In this document: in pieces, positions 11,129 to 23,120 of the stretch
Numbering within the stretch: the stretch's first letter is position 1
Layout: every line of letters begins with the position of its first letter
Origin: Laetiporus sulphureus 93-53
Lineage: Eukaryota; Basidiomycota; Agaricomycetes; Polyporales; Laetiporaceae
DNA length: 64,000 nt
Reading direction: 5' to 3'
Assembly: GCF_001632365.1 (NCBI RefSeq)
Contig: NW_024468539.1
Span: forward strand, 343,581 to 407,580
Notes under the pieces: model-generated
The model's database searches: none
The model's input: the letters and a program-made list of their open reading frames with translations, nothing else
What the model was told of the DNA's origin: nothing
Program-made: the position numbers and the translations under genes

Positions 11129-13097
11129 CGTCTGCGGTGACTCTGCTGAGGAGACGGCGAGATGCAGCGATCGTAGATAACACCATTAGCTGCGAGCTCT
11201 CAAGATCTCAACCCACGGCCCGGCAATCACGGCGGGCCATCCGCTGCCATCCGTCGATGGCGAGCCAAGCTATCCACGTCGCCAAGCTAAATCCCACGAG
11301 GAGATGCATATGTAAGAGCTGGTGGCTGTAGCGTTACTCATGCATGTGAACGGTCGACCTGAACGCGGGTTATAATCCTGTAGGGAAAGGGCCGGCAGAA
11401 TGAAGCAGACACAATACCGGAAAGTCTGATTTGCAGGTCAAACCCCCCCTGATTATAGCACTTTCTAACGCGGAATCTTCTCATCGTGGGGCATTTTGAG
11501 TTACACAGCCTTCCAGGTTAGTCTCGCAATAGCTTCCGTACAACGGCTCGAGCAGCGATTGAATGACGCCAGAGTTGTTGACATTTTGCGAATCAACCGC
11601 TCTATAGAACGTAAAGAGCACGCTGTCGGAAAGAATGGGTTATCGAGGGAACTGCTCGGACAGCCGGCTCCTCCTGAGACTGTAACTTCGCTTCACGTGC
11701 TTCAGTGTTGCGCGCGTCTAAGTCAAAGATCATCATGGCCTGTGGCCTGGGTCGGAAATGGTCACGGTAAACTTGCCCTCCTGCTCTTGTCCATTATACC
11801 AACAGTCTCGCATGTCTTCGTAGTATGTCTTCACGTTAGGATGCATATTATTTTTGTCCCTTTCTCTAGAACCCTGCCGCTATATCGGACTCCCTTCTTA
11901 TCATGACGAGCCTGAAGATCGTCGCCGACGTTCGACGTGGCCCTCCGGATTATCCTCTGCAATCTACGGTTAGTGACACCGATATGCCTGCTTGGTGCAT
12001 TATACTTGCGTGGAGAAGATTCAGTGACTTACACGCGACGCGACACTGCAGCGCTTGCGTTCATTTGCAACTTCAAGGAGTCATACGGCTGCGCTTGCAT
12101 GGAAGCCATATAGAAGGTGTGTCATCTGAAGGAATAGCCTTTTCAAACCATGTTGGCCACATATGGAACAGAGGCCCCCGCATCGAACGCCTGCAATGGC
12201 CAGAAGTGAATGCGTCGCATTTACGTGATTCTCAGTATACTTACTGAAGACCCGCCAGCAGAAATACCCATTTGTTCTCTCATCCCTTCTACTTGTGTTG
12301 TGCGCAATTCATAATATCCGTGTATAGGATGGTCTCCTACTAGATCCTGTACTTTCCGAGGCTCGTCCATCCCTTCATAAGGCAAGTGTTGAATCCTCGG
12401 TCAGCCAGTTGTGGATGTGCGCCGCAGGCTCGGTTAGGAGTTGTGAACCATCCACGAGACCGACGTAAAGAAGCGGACGACATAGTGGGGGACACCGAGC
12501 ACGTCAGCAGCTGAAAGGCATATGGCAAGTTTCAACCGCAAATCCGAGACCATGGCGTTTATTCATTGGACACTGAGGACGACTATCGAGAAGCTCCGGG
12601 CCTCATAAATTATGAGTCGTTCTCGCCTCGCATTGGCCACGTTTTCCCACTGCCGATCTAGATCAATCCAACAAATGCTGTTTACCGCCATGGCGGCCGA
12701 GCCTGTCCCCCTCTATGAGAATATTCGGGCGCAGAGCTAGGATCAAGTAATAGATGCAGGATGAAAGGCCAACACTGCGAAACTACGAAGTACTGGGGGG
12801 CGCGGCCCTCAGTGGTAACTGCCCTCATTTCTGTGCACCGTTGGCGCTTGGCCACTGCCATTGAAAAAACGTGGCATCAGCCGCAGAATGAAACTAATAC
12901 CCGCGGCTCGCAATTGGTGCGTGGTAGGCAGGGAGTGACCACGTTTTCTTTTGCGGGTCGAGTGGCAACGGGCGGCGCAACATAAATGTAGCCGGATCTT
13001 GCCCCTTTGGCAAGAATCCAGCCCACTCCCACCAGGTGCGTTTATAGCGACGCACTCCTGTGGTCTACGCAGCTCACAATTACCATTCAGTCTCAAG
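11129..13097. other. Intergenic region, about 2 kb
   Basis: It lies between the divergent aminotransferase and F-box genes. Apart from a weak small-gene candidate at 11903-12129, no frame shows family motifs or convincing splice sites. Confidence 0.4.
11903..12129 (+). CDS. Possible very small gene, unrecognised
   Basis: A short exon from ATG 11903 (MTSLKIVADVRRGPPDYP) ends at a GTTAGT donor. Splicing to the CAG before 12050 would give a basic, Ser/Arg-rich tail and a peptide of about 47 residues. A CT-rich stretch and a TATATC sequence lie upstream. There is no family match and no signal peptide. This may be a chance frame. Confidence 0.2.
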
Positions 13098-14703
13098 ATG
13101 AACACACATCGGATGCTGCATGTCAACGAGATTATCCTCACGATCTTTGAAAACCTTTCTCCGGGCAGATGGTCACATAACGCAGGGATTACTCGTGCTA
13201 ACCGAGCGGACCGTCGAACTCTAGCAAACCTGGCGCGAGTCAGCAAGCAGTTCCAAAACCTTGCTTCCCACGTCCTTTGGAGGAATCTCGATAGTCTCGA
13301 TGCTCTCTTTTGCGTTATCCTCACATATCATGAGGAAAATGTCAGCTTCCATCTTGCGCTTTCATTTGGACCAATGCTAACACTGATCACAGGTCAATGG
13401 GTGTGTGATCAACAAGCATCAATTGGGACGTTTCCAGCAATATGCTTCGCTGGTACATACGATCAACCGTTCAGAGAACCGCAAATCACATCGTGACATC
13501 ATTGCCACCCTCTGGGTGTTGAACGGACAAAATCCTATCTTGCCGAACCTCCGGCATCTGTCATGGGATCTCACCACGTACGGCGATCACTACGTTCTCC
13601 TCCTGGCTCCAGAAGGACTGCGTAGCCTGGAAGTTGGTCTTTTCAGCGGCCCCGTTCATACTATGAAAAACGAGTACATCGATCTCAGCCCTATCTTGAA
13701 CCGCATGGGCAATTTCAGCTCAGCACAGGACCTTCAGCTGGAAGGTCACTTCCCCTCTCGGACGATTCGACCGATCACCGGATGGCAGCACCTACACACC
13801 GTGGATATCGTACTCCCCCTCGGAGGAATATACAGAGGACTGTTGGATGTTCTCGCTTCCATAGAGGAGCTGACTAACCTCACGCTCCGATGCATAGATG
13901 GTACACCAGAGAACGCGTTACTGCATACATTCAGTAATTTGAAAACGTTGACGATAGTTGGAAAGCTGCCATTGTTGTACAATCTCTTGAACAGCTTTGA
14001 GGCCCCCGTCCTGCAATCTATCAAGATCTTCGTGGACATCAGCTGGGACGCGAATGCGGACGCAGCCGCGATGGGCACTTTACAGAGGATGTTCAGCCGC
14101 TTACGCGCCATGCAAGGGCTTGACCGAACCCTTCGCGAGTTCCACCTGCGGATGTGGCACATAGATCTCTCGAACACTCCATTGATGACCGCGATCTGGC
14201 CTCTCTTGGCACTCGGTGGTCTCGAGGTTGTGGAGATAGAACTCAGCTGGAATGAGCACCTTTTATTCGACGATGATATCAAGGAGATGGCAAGCGCGTG
14301 GCCCGACCTGGTACGACTTCGGATCGGTTATGATTCTCCACGAAAGGAACGCTGCACCTCTGTCGCGACTTTTGCGGATGTTTTAGCGCGGTGTCCAAGA
14401 CTCGTTCACCTCGAACTCCCTGCGCTCATAGACACTGATTGGGCTGCCGGACCAATGACGCCTCATCCTCTGCGAAAGCTGTTCATAAGATCTGTTGCAT
14501 TTGTGAGCAACATGGATCGCTTCGCTAGCTTCCTCCATCGACAGTTTCCGGACCTCGACATCTTCTGGATGGACCAACAATCCGTGCCATGTCACAAATT
14601 CATTGAAGAAGGTGCCGCGACTAGGAAATGGGATCAGCTGATTGAAACCCTCTTTGAACTGCGAAGCGTTCAGAACTCGGCAGCAACTACTATATCAACG
14701 TAG
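13098..14703 (+). CDS. F-box protein with leucine-rich-repeat-like region
   Basis: The ATG at 13098 opens MLHVNEIILTIFENLS, then LANLARVSKQFQNLASHVLWRNLDSL, the basidiomycete F-box pattern (about residues 5-60). An intron near 13310-13393 joins to VNGCVINKHQLGRFQQYA. The rest is a series of strand/helix repeats (PNLRHLSWDL, LEELTNL-type, LVHLELPAL) typical of LRR ends of F-box proteins, stopping at 14703. F-box proteins bind SKP1 in SCF ubiquitin ligases, and the LRR part would select the substrate, which is unknown. The long second exon is fully open. It is not closely related to the F-box pair at 21-24.6 kb. Confidence 0.8.
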
Positions 14704-15010
14704 TCGTAAGCACACCAGTAACTAGAGATATTGCTCGCAGTGAGATCGAAGGAGCGTTCTCTGCTTTTATGGAAATGGACGTAGGCATAGATTGACTCGT
14801 ATGTCAGTTACAACTGTTGCATCCTAAATGTAATCCCATTCCTCGGCGATGAACGGTTTTATCACAGTGAGTGTGGCGAATGACGACACGGAAGTCGACT
14901 TCATCTCCACGATGGTTCGCAAAAGAAAACGTTTTGATTACCGAAACAATCCACACAGCTAATGCTTATACCCCTCGTCACATACAATTCCACGAACTGC
15001 ACGCATCAAA
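14704..15010. other. Convergent spacer
   Basis: A short AT-richer gap between the F-box gene and the ALDH gene ends. No feature seen. Confidence 0.5.
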
Positions 15011-16970
15011 CTACTCGCGGGCATCTTCAAGACCCTTGAGTAACGGATAAGGTGGTTCAGTTGACGGATGGAACGTAAGCACGCGAGTATCCGTGAAATT
15101 ATCGACGTTGAATCGTCCATAACCCGATGCACCCCTGAGGATCAGGTATGCAGGTCAGATGCAGACCCAGCGTCAGAGGAAAAGTGCGGGAGCGCTTACC
15201 CAAGGCCTCCGAGATCTCCTTCCATAAATGCCGTCTCGCCATTGATGTTGACGCTGCCTAGGTCGATGATTTCGGTTAGTGCCCTCAATTTCGTTGTGCA
15301 CTGCATCATCGTTACTCACCAGCCCGGATCCGTGCAGCAACATCAAACGCTCTGTTAACATCGCGCGTCCACAGCCCAGCCATGAGGGAGTACTCCGAGG
15401 CGTTTGCCAACTCGACAGCCTCGTCAACAGAATCTGTCTCTACCACGACGATCACTGTGCATGATTTGTCAAGTAGCATTCGCTAATGCAAAGGTGTGAT
15501 CAGGTCTAGCTTACCCGGACCAAAGCTCTCTCTCTGCCAGATTCTCAAGCCAGTGCCTTTGTCCTTAAGTGTGCTCGGTATCAGCACTAGGTGTGGCTGC
15601 ACGATCGTCCCATCCCGTTTCGCATCTCCCACCAGCACCTCTGCACCGGCTCCTCGGGCTTCTTCGATCATTCGCACCACATTCTCAGCACTGCCCTCCG
15701 AAAACAGCGGACCAAGCCTGATCGAACCGCGATTGTTTCCATCTGCCCCTAGGACAGCAGTACCGAATGCAGCGTCGTTCCCTGCATGTATACGGCCAAA
15801 CAGGTTTGTAAGGGAGGCGATCAAAACCGGAGCAACGGATCGCTGGACGATGACTCGCTCCGTGGCCATACAGAATTGTCCCGAGTGTATGAAAGCTGCA
15901 GCAGTGATCGCACGTGTAGCATGTGCGATGTCGGCATCATCGAGCACCTAAGCACAGCAGACATGAGCGAGAGATTCTAAAGACGATGAACAAATCATCA
16001 CTTACAATAACAGGCGCCTTGCCTCCCAGCTCGAACACGCAAGGCTTGAGATGCTTTGCCGCTTCAGCAGCGATCGACTTTGCGACAGTATCGCTTCCCG
16101 TGAACTGTGTATGCAGGATAAGTGAACGCGATACAGTTCTCAGCTACTGTACGCACGTTGATCGTGCGTACTGCAGGATGGGCTATGATCTCCGCCGTCA
16201 GAGCCGCAGCATCTTCTTTCCGCGTGCTGATAACATTTAGCACTCCTGCAGGTAGGCCCGCCTAGGATCATGACACAAATCAGCACGACTTTCCGAAAGG
16301 GATGACGCTGTCATCAACGAACCTCGTGCAAAACGTCTGTTATAACACTTTGCACGCGTGGGCTGACATCTGACAGCTTAAGCAACACAGTGTTACCGCA
16401 AACTATGGGGATCGCTACAGCTCTGACCGTCAGGATCAGCGGTACATTCCATGGCGCTATCGCATAGCTGTCAAACGGGACCTGGTCAACCGACGAACTT
16501 CTGAGAACCAACATAGGTACGTACATGACTCCCATCGCTCTCTTCTGAGTGAACGTCTGGCCTCCAGGCATCCTCGATGCGAACGTCTCCCCTTTGAGCA
16601 TGGTGATCATACCCGCCACCTTCATCAGCGACTCACTTGTCGCAAACAAGTCGAACTGGGTTATCAGAGGAGTTGCCGATGTTTCCTCCTTCATCGCCTT
16701 AGCCGCTCGCTCCCGATACTCCTGTGTCTTGAGCAACTCTGCCGCGCGTATCAAGATATTGCGCCTCAGAGACAATGCGGAGTGCTCCCAGGAGTCGAAT
16801 GCACGAGCGGCAGAAGCAATGGCATCTTCACAGTCTTTCGAGGTAGCAGCCGCTGCGTAGCCGATGACGGTGCGTGTGCCAGGTTTCAATACGGAGAAAG
16901 TCTCCCCAGTACTCGCGGGGCGATATTGCCCATCAATAAACAAGGAGGTGCAAGGCAACGAGTCGACCAT
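15011..16970 (-). CDS. Aldehyde dehydrogenase (vanillin/salicylaldehyde dehydrogenase-like)
   Basis: It starts MVDSLPCTSLFIDGQYRPAS at 16970. Visible landmarks are APWNVPLIL (substrate/cofactor entry), the FELGGKAPVI segment with the general-base Glu, SGQFCMATER with the catalytic Cys, the SFGPG segment (ESFGPG), and SGYGRFNVDNFTD near the C-terminus. Stop is at 15011-15013. Introns are short and keep GT...AG ends, including a 39-nt intron after MGVMY and one after APVI. These are the same positions that are broken in the relic at 1046-3171. It oxidises an aldehyde to the acid with NAD(P)+; an aromatic substrate is only an inference from the general resemblance. The gene looks intact. Confidence 0.85.
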
Positions 16971-17886
16971 GATGGGAGTTTGACAAGCTGATAGAAATGA
17001 TGGCCGTCAGCGAGTTGGTATTTATGCGCGGCCGTACCTGGCTGCTGTGAGATGGCCTTGTGTGTATGCAAACCCATATGTCTCAGTGTGCTGACTGAGT
17101 CAATCATAGAAGCCCGACTCTGTGATATATGGAGCCACAGCCATCACTTGCTTCTTAATAGATTACAAGATGTTCCCACTGTGATTCGGAAGTTTGATAT
17201 ACGGGATTATCATCCCGTGTTCGTGCTCATATGCACAACCAAAGGAAAAACGTATCTGGAGCATCTTTTCAGAGATAGATACGAGACTGCTTTCGATGAA
17301 GACGTACCTCTGGAGATTGGCTGTCGAAATCCTGAGCAGCATTTAATGGTGAGGCGCTGAGGCATGATGCGACACGCGCATCCAGCGGAGTGGACTGGTG
17401 ATAATCAAGGTACTAGAGCTTGCAGTAGAAGAGGCCGATGTACCAAAGAATCGGTGCTAAGCGCCTAAGAGGACGGGGCAGTAACCCGGAGGGGCAGCGA
17501 CGAGAACGCTTCCTAAAGGTGCAAAATATCGAGACTATCGCCTGAGACTCATGCCCGCGTCGGTTTCAACGCCGTCGTGGGGTGGGATGACTACCAAAAT
17601 GATCAAAATGGACCGTGATGAACTGGACACTAGCGCTCGGCAGGACAGACCCAGTGCTGTCCAGAGCGCCTTGATGGAGGTAAGCGGCCACACCAGTGCC
17701 GTTTTCATGTGCCTGTATCTGCCTCCAGTTCCCGGGCGGTGGCACTACTCGCACCGGTACCCCCGAGCCCGCGGGGCGCTGGAACAAGCACAGCCAAGCT
17801 CCAGTGTTATGACAGAAACGTGATGGACGTCAGAGATGCACGAAAGGTCATAAATACGCATGTGCTTGTTGAGCGAGCCAACAGGT
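16971..17886. other. Divergent intergenic region
   Basis: It lies between the ALDH start and the seven-helix protein start. A frame at 17052-17360 has coding-like composition (residues such as HPVFVLICTT) but no recognisable family or splice context. Promoters for both neighbours should lie here; no clear elements seen. Confidence 0.4.
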
Positions 17887-19276
17887 ATGAGGCCTGCCAC
17901 AGAACCGACATTGCCCATCGAGCTCGCGACCGTCTGCATCACAAGCTTGCTTTATGGCATCTTCTTGCTGCTATTCGGATCATTCGTCTACCTTTCCGCA
18001 ACGCGTTTGGCGCCCACTATCAATGGCTTGCGTCGTGACCCATTCTACGTCTCGCCGATATTCATAGTTGGTGTGGTGTTGCTTATGTTGATCAGCGCTG
18101 TGAGATAGACATGTCTCATTCGATGGGGTTCAGAACTCAATACATGTGCTATAGAACTGGGTGCTCACAATTGTTCGCCTTTTCGACGGGCTGATGGATG
18201 ACACCGGAGAGCTTCAACTGGGGCTCTTCTTTTCTGACTTGGCCAATCCAACTTACGTTGCAAAATCTGTCCTATACTTCATGACTGCTTTGTCACAGGA
18301 TACGATCATCGTACGTGATACTGCGAAGATTTTGATGTTGGACGATGGAACTTACATATATTGTCATATCACAGATCAGACGTTTGTCGCGTTCGTGGAA
18401 CCACAACAAACCGATCATTATCTTCCCCATAATCTTGTGTTGCAGTCTAATTGGTAGGCGCATGGTTGACTCGGACACTGGCTATGAAAAGACCAACTGT
18501 CCCACAGCGGCTGGGGCAAACGCTGCCTATCAACTTTCAAGGCATACCGAAGGAGACAGAATTGTCAATGAATCGGCAGGCCGCTGGATCGTCAGTGCTG
18601 CAGCGCTAACGTTTGCGTATGTCGATTTGTTGGTTCAATGATAGCAAATCTGACACCATACAAAGGACCAATATCTATTGTGCATGTGAGAGCCTCGCCA
18701 ATCAAGATATACTTAACTTCTCACTTATTATGGGCAATAGCATTTATAGTATGGAAGGGATGGAGCATCAAGAGGAGGACGTCCTTGTTCACGGACGGCA
18801 GACTTTTGGTGCGTTGGCACGCCGATCAATTACGTGATGCAATCCTGACTGTAAAGGTTTAGCAAGGCGAGGTTTCGATTATCCTACAGAGTGCGGTCAT
18901 GAACATGTATGCATATACATCCCCATGCATAGACGAAGGTACTGACCGAGATATGACTAGGACCTTCATAATATTTTTCCTTGTATCTTTCCTCGCACGC
19001 ACATACGTGGCCAGTTTCGCTATCGAGATGTGGATGCAAATGGCGGGGATTTCGTATATGTTGGTCATCATCCGTCTTCGCATCGGCCCTGGCTACCAAC
19101 GCAAGGCACGGCCAATCATATTGCCACCTTCTAAGAGTTACAATCTCACGACTGTTATAACTCATAATTGGAGGGTTTCTGTGACATCGGCACCGGCGGT
19201 GAACACAACGGAATATCACCCACCGAATAGTCCCATAGTCGATGTATCTACCAATAGGATCGTCGATGAATGTTAG
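17887..19276 (+). pseudogene. Fungal seven-helix integral membrane protein, probably decaying
   Basis: From ATG 17887 (MRPATEPTLPIELATV) the first exon gives helices ITSLLYGIFLLLFGSFVYL and FIVGVVLLMLISA. A perfect intron joins NWVLTIVRLFDG, then the next helix pair with ALSQDTII. Later exons give IIIFPIILCCSL, SAGRWIVSAAALTFA, HLLWAIAFIVWKGWS and, last, FLARTYVASFAIEMWMQMAG with a Tyr/Met/Leu/Ile-rich helix. This order fits a common basidiomycete membrane family with no known function. Between ILTVKV and QGEVSIILQSAV the same frame carries a TAG (18860-18862), and no intron of workable length removes it. The protein is therefore probably cut before its last helices, unless an exon choice I missed avoids the stop. 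Confidence 0.55.
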
Positions 19277-19361
19277 ATACGAGGCTGTGACGTTGTCAAC
19301 CCACAATCGGAGCAAACTGAGCAAGTCACGCTCATGCGCTGCATAAGCACTAGAAAGGCCT

Positions 19362-19462
19362 GCATAGCTATCATCTTCGTTCCATTCCTTGCAAGGTTGT
19401 CTGTTGCACTTACCTGTATCGAGCTGTGAATGCAGTTGACGGGTATATTATACATACTGTCC
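19362..19462 (+). pseudogene. Relic of the last exon of the seven-helix membrane protein
   Basis: The translation IIFVPFLARLSVALTCIEL, a stop, then MQLTGILYI mirrors IIFFLVSFLARTYVASFAIE then MWMQMAGISYM in the gene just upstream. DNA identity is clear around ATCGAGxTGTGxATGCA. It contains an in-frame TGA and no other exons, so it is a local duplicate fragment. Confidence 0.6.
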
Positions 19463-20283
19463 AAAGTCCCGTCTCCGGCTCTGCCTTGGCTGCGCATGCA
19501 AGATGCTGCTAACAAGGTCTGTCGCATGACATAATGTCAATTGACATTAACTAGACCACTGGTCGGCAAGAGCCCGTGATCCCTGTGCTTGATACTTGAA
19601 AGCTTGATCGGGGGAAGTGCATACCATCAGTATGGCTAGCATGCTACACATAATCAAACAGATTCAATAATTGCCGCGCGAGGACACTGAACCGAGACAT
19701 TAATCTCAAAGGGCGGTAGTACCCAGGACGCTGGTACTGGCACTACCTTTCGCGAGGGAACACGATCGATTGCCAGTACGACCTGCGAAAAATGGGTGTG
19801 AGAGCGCTGTGGCGGAGAGCCCGCTGGGCATGGGTTCAGGCCAGGTTCAGGCCGGAGGTTCTGACAGTCGTACCCTGATCAAACTGTACTTGACACATGC
19901 GCGGCACCGTACAAAGTTGGGGAGCTGGACGCAGGATGCGAAAAGTGGGATACCTCTGCACAATATGAGAAAGAAGTGACGCTGATTCCTCCTTCTTGGA
20001 TACATAAGGGGAGATTCGAGCGGAAGCGACACATGTGTTGGTGTCTCGGCCAATGATCTATGACGGTTCAGATGAAGAATGATGGAGCAGAGCGGAACAG
20101 GAGCGATGGGGGATAGGCAAGGATCCACGGGTCGAAGCTCGCATTCACGCCGTGTGAGAGGAGTGCAAGACGTGGATAGCCGTTTTAATAGGTTTTAATG
20201 AGAAACCTATCCTGAAAGGGCCAGCCCGATGCGGCGGTCCCCAGCGCCTATTGACTTTGCTTCGCATGCGTCGACAGACTTGC
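19463..20283. other. Intergenic region and F-box copy 1 promoter
   Basis: From about 20034 the sequence matches the promoter of the second F-box copy (22886-23000; for example TCGGCCAATGA and CATTCACGCCGT). An 8-bp hairpin (ATAGGTTT...AAACCTAT) lies near 20190-20212. Nothing else is recognised. Confidence 0.5.
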
Positions 20284-20970
20284 CACCGGGGGCATGAGCC
20301 CATGATTCCACCGGGAACATTTTAGACACATTGTGATAAAAGTCACAATGTGATTATAATGTTACCAATGTAAACATTATGAAATTATTTGAATTGTTTT
20401 GAGTGCGATCATTGTGGAATAATTGTGATATTATTCAGAAAGACACTACAATGCGACAACAATTTTGCTCCAGCCAGCATTCACAGAACATGTTGGCATC
20501 ATTTTGAATGGACCTTAAGTGTACATTACAAATGTGATTAAGGTGAGGTTACAATGAGTGCCAGATGTTTTCCATCATGTGCCGGCTGGGATCATCTTGA
20601 ACGCATCGGGGATGTCCTAATCTGGTTAGCACATTACTATATATGGTAATACAATTTATACGATCACAATGAACCCAGTGGGAGCATCTTGACAACATCA
20701 TGGCCCCTCAGGAATATCATTTAAAATGTTCCCTCGAGAAATGTTCAAGATATTTCTGCAATATTGCTTGAATGCTATCAGCAGCAACATTGGGGCCTGA
20801 TTCGGGTATCATTATGAATGTTATCAAAATTGTCCCATAATGCTGATGCTTAAAACATTAAAAATGATTTCAAAATGTATACACCGAAAACATTGCGTGA
20901 TTATTTAGACTGTTGTCACAATGTGTCTAAAATGTTCCCGGTGGAATCATGGGCTCATGCCCCCGGTGAA
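20284..20970. mobile_element. MITE-like element with terminal inverted repeats of about 52 bp
   Basis: The ends are near-perfect inverted repeats: CACCGGGGGCATGAGCCC at 20284 onward matches the reverse complement of the right end at about 20918-20968, extending through a TTAGACACATTGTGA segment. The candidate duplication TTGC flanks it (20280-20283 and 20971-20974). The interior is AT-rich, contains many variants of AACATT and CAATGTG and has no coding frame, so it is non-autonomous. It sits about 75 bp upstream of the F-box start at 21048. The transposase family cannot be named from the ends alone. Confidence 0.85.
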
Positions 20971-21047
20971 TTGCAGGTCTGACACCCTCTCCGGCCGATT
21001 CTGGCCATCACATAGAATCTTACCCCAATCCTACACAACTAAAGAAG

Positions 21048-22556
21048 ATGAAGATTCGCTCAAGACGTGTCAAATCAAAGCTTAAAGGGCTCGCGAGCAG
21101 CGGTCAACAAGGACAGGTGTCTCTGACACACCTCGATCCTGATGCCCTCCAGATCATTGCCGATAACCTCTCAGTCAAAGATGCGCTCTCCCTGTCTGTC
21201 GCATGCTGGTCCCTGAGGAATTTAGGATTGCGATCTGCGCTCAGAAATTACAATCCTGAAACGTTTTCACCGCGCAAATTCGTTGCGTTCTGCAACTTCA
21301 TCTTCGCCGATCCTGCGAGATTGTCCTATATTCGCTCCGCGAAGTTGCCGGAAACCAGATATTCACACTTATCGCAACACCGCTTTTCTGCTGCAGCCAC
21401 CATGTGGGCAAAATCTTTAGCTCGTCTTCTCAGTGGCGCCCCTGCTTTGCGATCGCTATCAATGCACAGCTTGGATATGATGATTTCTAAACATCCTCCC
21501 CTTGCTCTTGACCTTCGTAATTGCTCCGCTCTACAGCACATTGAGCTGGCGCAGTTATCCGCTCAGTCACTTCGACATATACCAAACAATCTATGCACGT
21601 TGCGTCTGGAAGAGATCTGCGAGAGCAGGGAGGGCCTTTATTCACTGCTTTCTGCCACTTCATCACTCCCTCATCTGCACACCCTTGAATTGCGCTTTGT
21701 CATCCTATCAGATCATACGCGAGACGAGATCCCAATCTACCCTCCCCGGGTATCCTCGACTGTAAAACACCTCATCCTCTGGTCATGCCAACTATCCCTT
21801 ATATCTTTAGCCCATGCATTCCCTGACGTGAGGGTAGCCGAGATCTATGAGATGCGCGATCGTCATCTGCTGTCTTGCACGAACCTTTCCGCGCCGTGCC
21901 GATATAGGTCTCAATGGAATCGTCTCAAGATGATGCATACCGACATCGTGTTTGGTGCCGGCTGTAACCACGTCGTCGGGCCTATTCGCCACCTCATACT
22001 TTCCATCACGCGATACTGGGATCAGTCCGTGTCAAGGGTGGAGGCAGAGGTCACAATACCCCAGCATCAGTACAGAGAACTTTTCAATCTCTCTGTAGAA
22101 TGCTGTCCTCCTCGGCGTACCGACCGGGTTATCGAGGAGCGGATGGTAAGCAGACGTGGTTATGAAGGAATCCTTCCTCCGTCTCATGCTGTCCGTCTTT
22201 CTTTGCTGCCTCAGACGTCAGCGCTCCAGACACTTCTACCTCTACAGCTCGAGAGGCTCGAGCTACACTATAAGATAGCCAGTGGGGGAATCCCTCACAG
22301 GGAACCATCACAACGGCCGGACATTCTGAAGAAGTATCTCTGTGCAATTCTCAAAGCTGCGGAGTCGCTGCCTACACTGACCTATCTGGGTGTGCGGCAG
22401 AGAGCCTCCAATCCTCAGAGAGCTTCCGGGGAGGATGTGGATGGTCCCTACAAGCAGACTTGGTGGAGGTTTGAGGAACAGGATGGAAGGCGAGAGGCTT
22501 GCCTTGTACCGATGGAAGAATGGAAGTTGCTCGTTGATGAATGGGGTAGTGCTTAA
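21048..22556 (+). CDS. F-box protein, intact member of a tandem pair
   Basis: A single open exon of 502 residues starts MKIRSRRVKSKLKGLAS, a basic leader. The F-box-like motif follows: LTHLDPDALQIIADNLSV, KDALSLSVACWSLRNLGLR (residues about 27-70). LRR-like strands then run to the C-terminus (ALRSLSMHSLDMM, SALQHIELAQLS, PHLHTLELRF, LERLELHYKI). It is a presumed substrate adaptor of an SCF ubiquitin ligase with unknown target. No intron is needed. The decayed paralogue at 23121-24627 is similar over its whole length including both flanks. The MITE just upstream may affect its expression. Confidence 0.75.
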   Translation: MKIRSRRVKSKLKGLASSGQQGQVSLTHLDPDALQIIADNLSVKDALSLSVACWSLRNLGLRSALRNYNPETFSPRKFVAFCNFIFADPARLSYIRSAKLPETRYSHLSQHRFSAAATMWAKSLARLLSGAPALRSLSMHSLDMMISKHPPLALDLRNCSALQHIELAQLSAQSLRHIPNNLCTLRLEEICESREGLYSLLSATSSLPHLHTLELRFVILSDHTRDEIPIYPPRVSSTVKHLILWSCQLSLISLAHAFPDVRVAEIYEMRDRHLLSCTNLSAPCRYRSQWNRLKMMHTDIVFGAGCNHVVGPIRHLILSITRYWDQSVSRVEAEVTIPQHQYRELFNLSVECCPPRRTDRVIEERMVSRRGYEGILPPSHAVRLSLLPQTSALQTLLPLQLERLELHYKIASGGIPHREPSQRPDILKKYLCAILKAAESLPTLTYLGVRQRASNPQRASGEDVDGPYKQTWWRFEEQDGRREACLVPMEEWKLLVDEWGSA

Positions 22557-23120
22557 ATATCAGGTATCCGTGGGCGGATGTGCGCCATCGTCGGAAAATG
22601 GCTGCTTTGTTTAGTTTTCAACGGCATCTCTGGGCTACAGTTGGACCGACCTTTGTCTGCTGGGCGGTTCATGATACTCGGCACATTGTTCCCAGTCATA
22701 TCTGCTGCAAATAATGCTAGATGTAGAACCCGACGCCAGCATAAACATTGGAAGAAGCTTTGCTCAAGTAGAGTTTTTGGACGTGTATGGGGGTTGATAA
22801 GGCGAAAGTCACGTCCGAGTGTTGTTTCTCCTTCAATATAGAAGCGGAGATGCGAGCGAAGTTGAGCAAAAGCGCCATCACATGCATCGATGTCTCGGCC
22901 AATGAATTAACGACGTTTCAACGAAATAATATTGGGACCGTCGCAGGATTTCACGGGTCGACGCTCACATTCACGCCGTATGAGCGGAGTGCCAAAACTT
23001 AGCGCCAACCTGCCGCCATCGCCAGCGCCTATCGATGCCTGGTCACCTCTACTGCCTCCCGTATCCCTCCAGTTCTTGCCATTCACAGGATTTCATCCAA
23101 AGCCCGCACAACTCTCGAAG
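22557..23120. other. Spacer inside the F-box tandem duplication
   Basis: The left part is the 3' flank of copy 1, repeated after copy 2 (about 24628-24790). The right part (from about 22886) is the promoter of copy 2, repeated before copy 1. The centre, about 22740-22885, is not shared. Confidence 0.6.
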
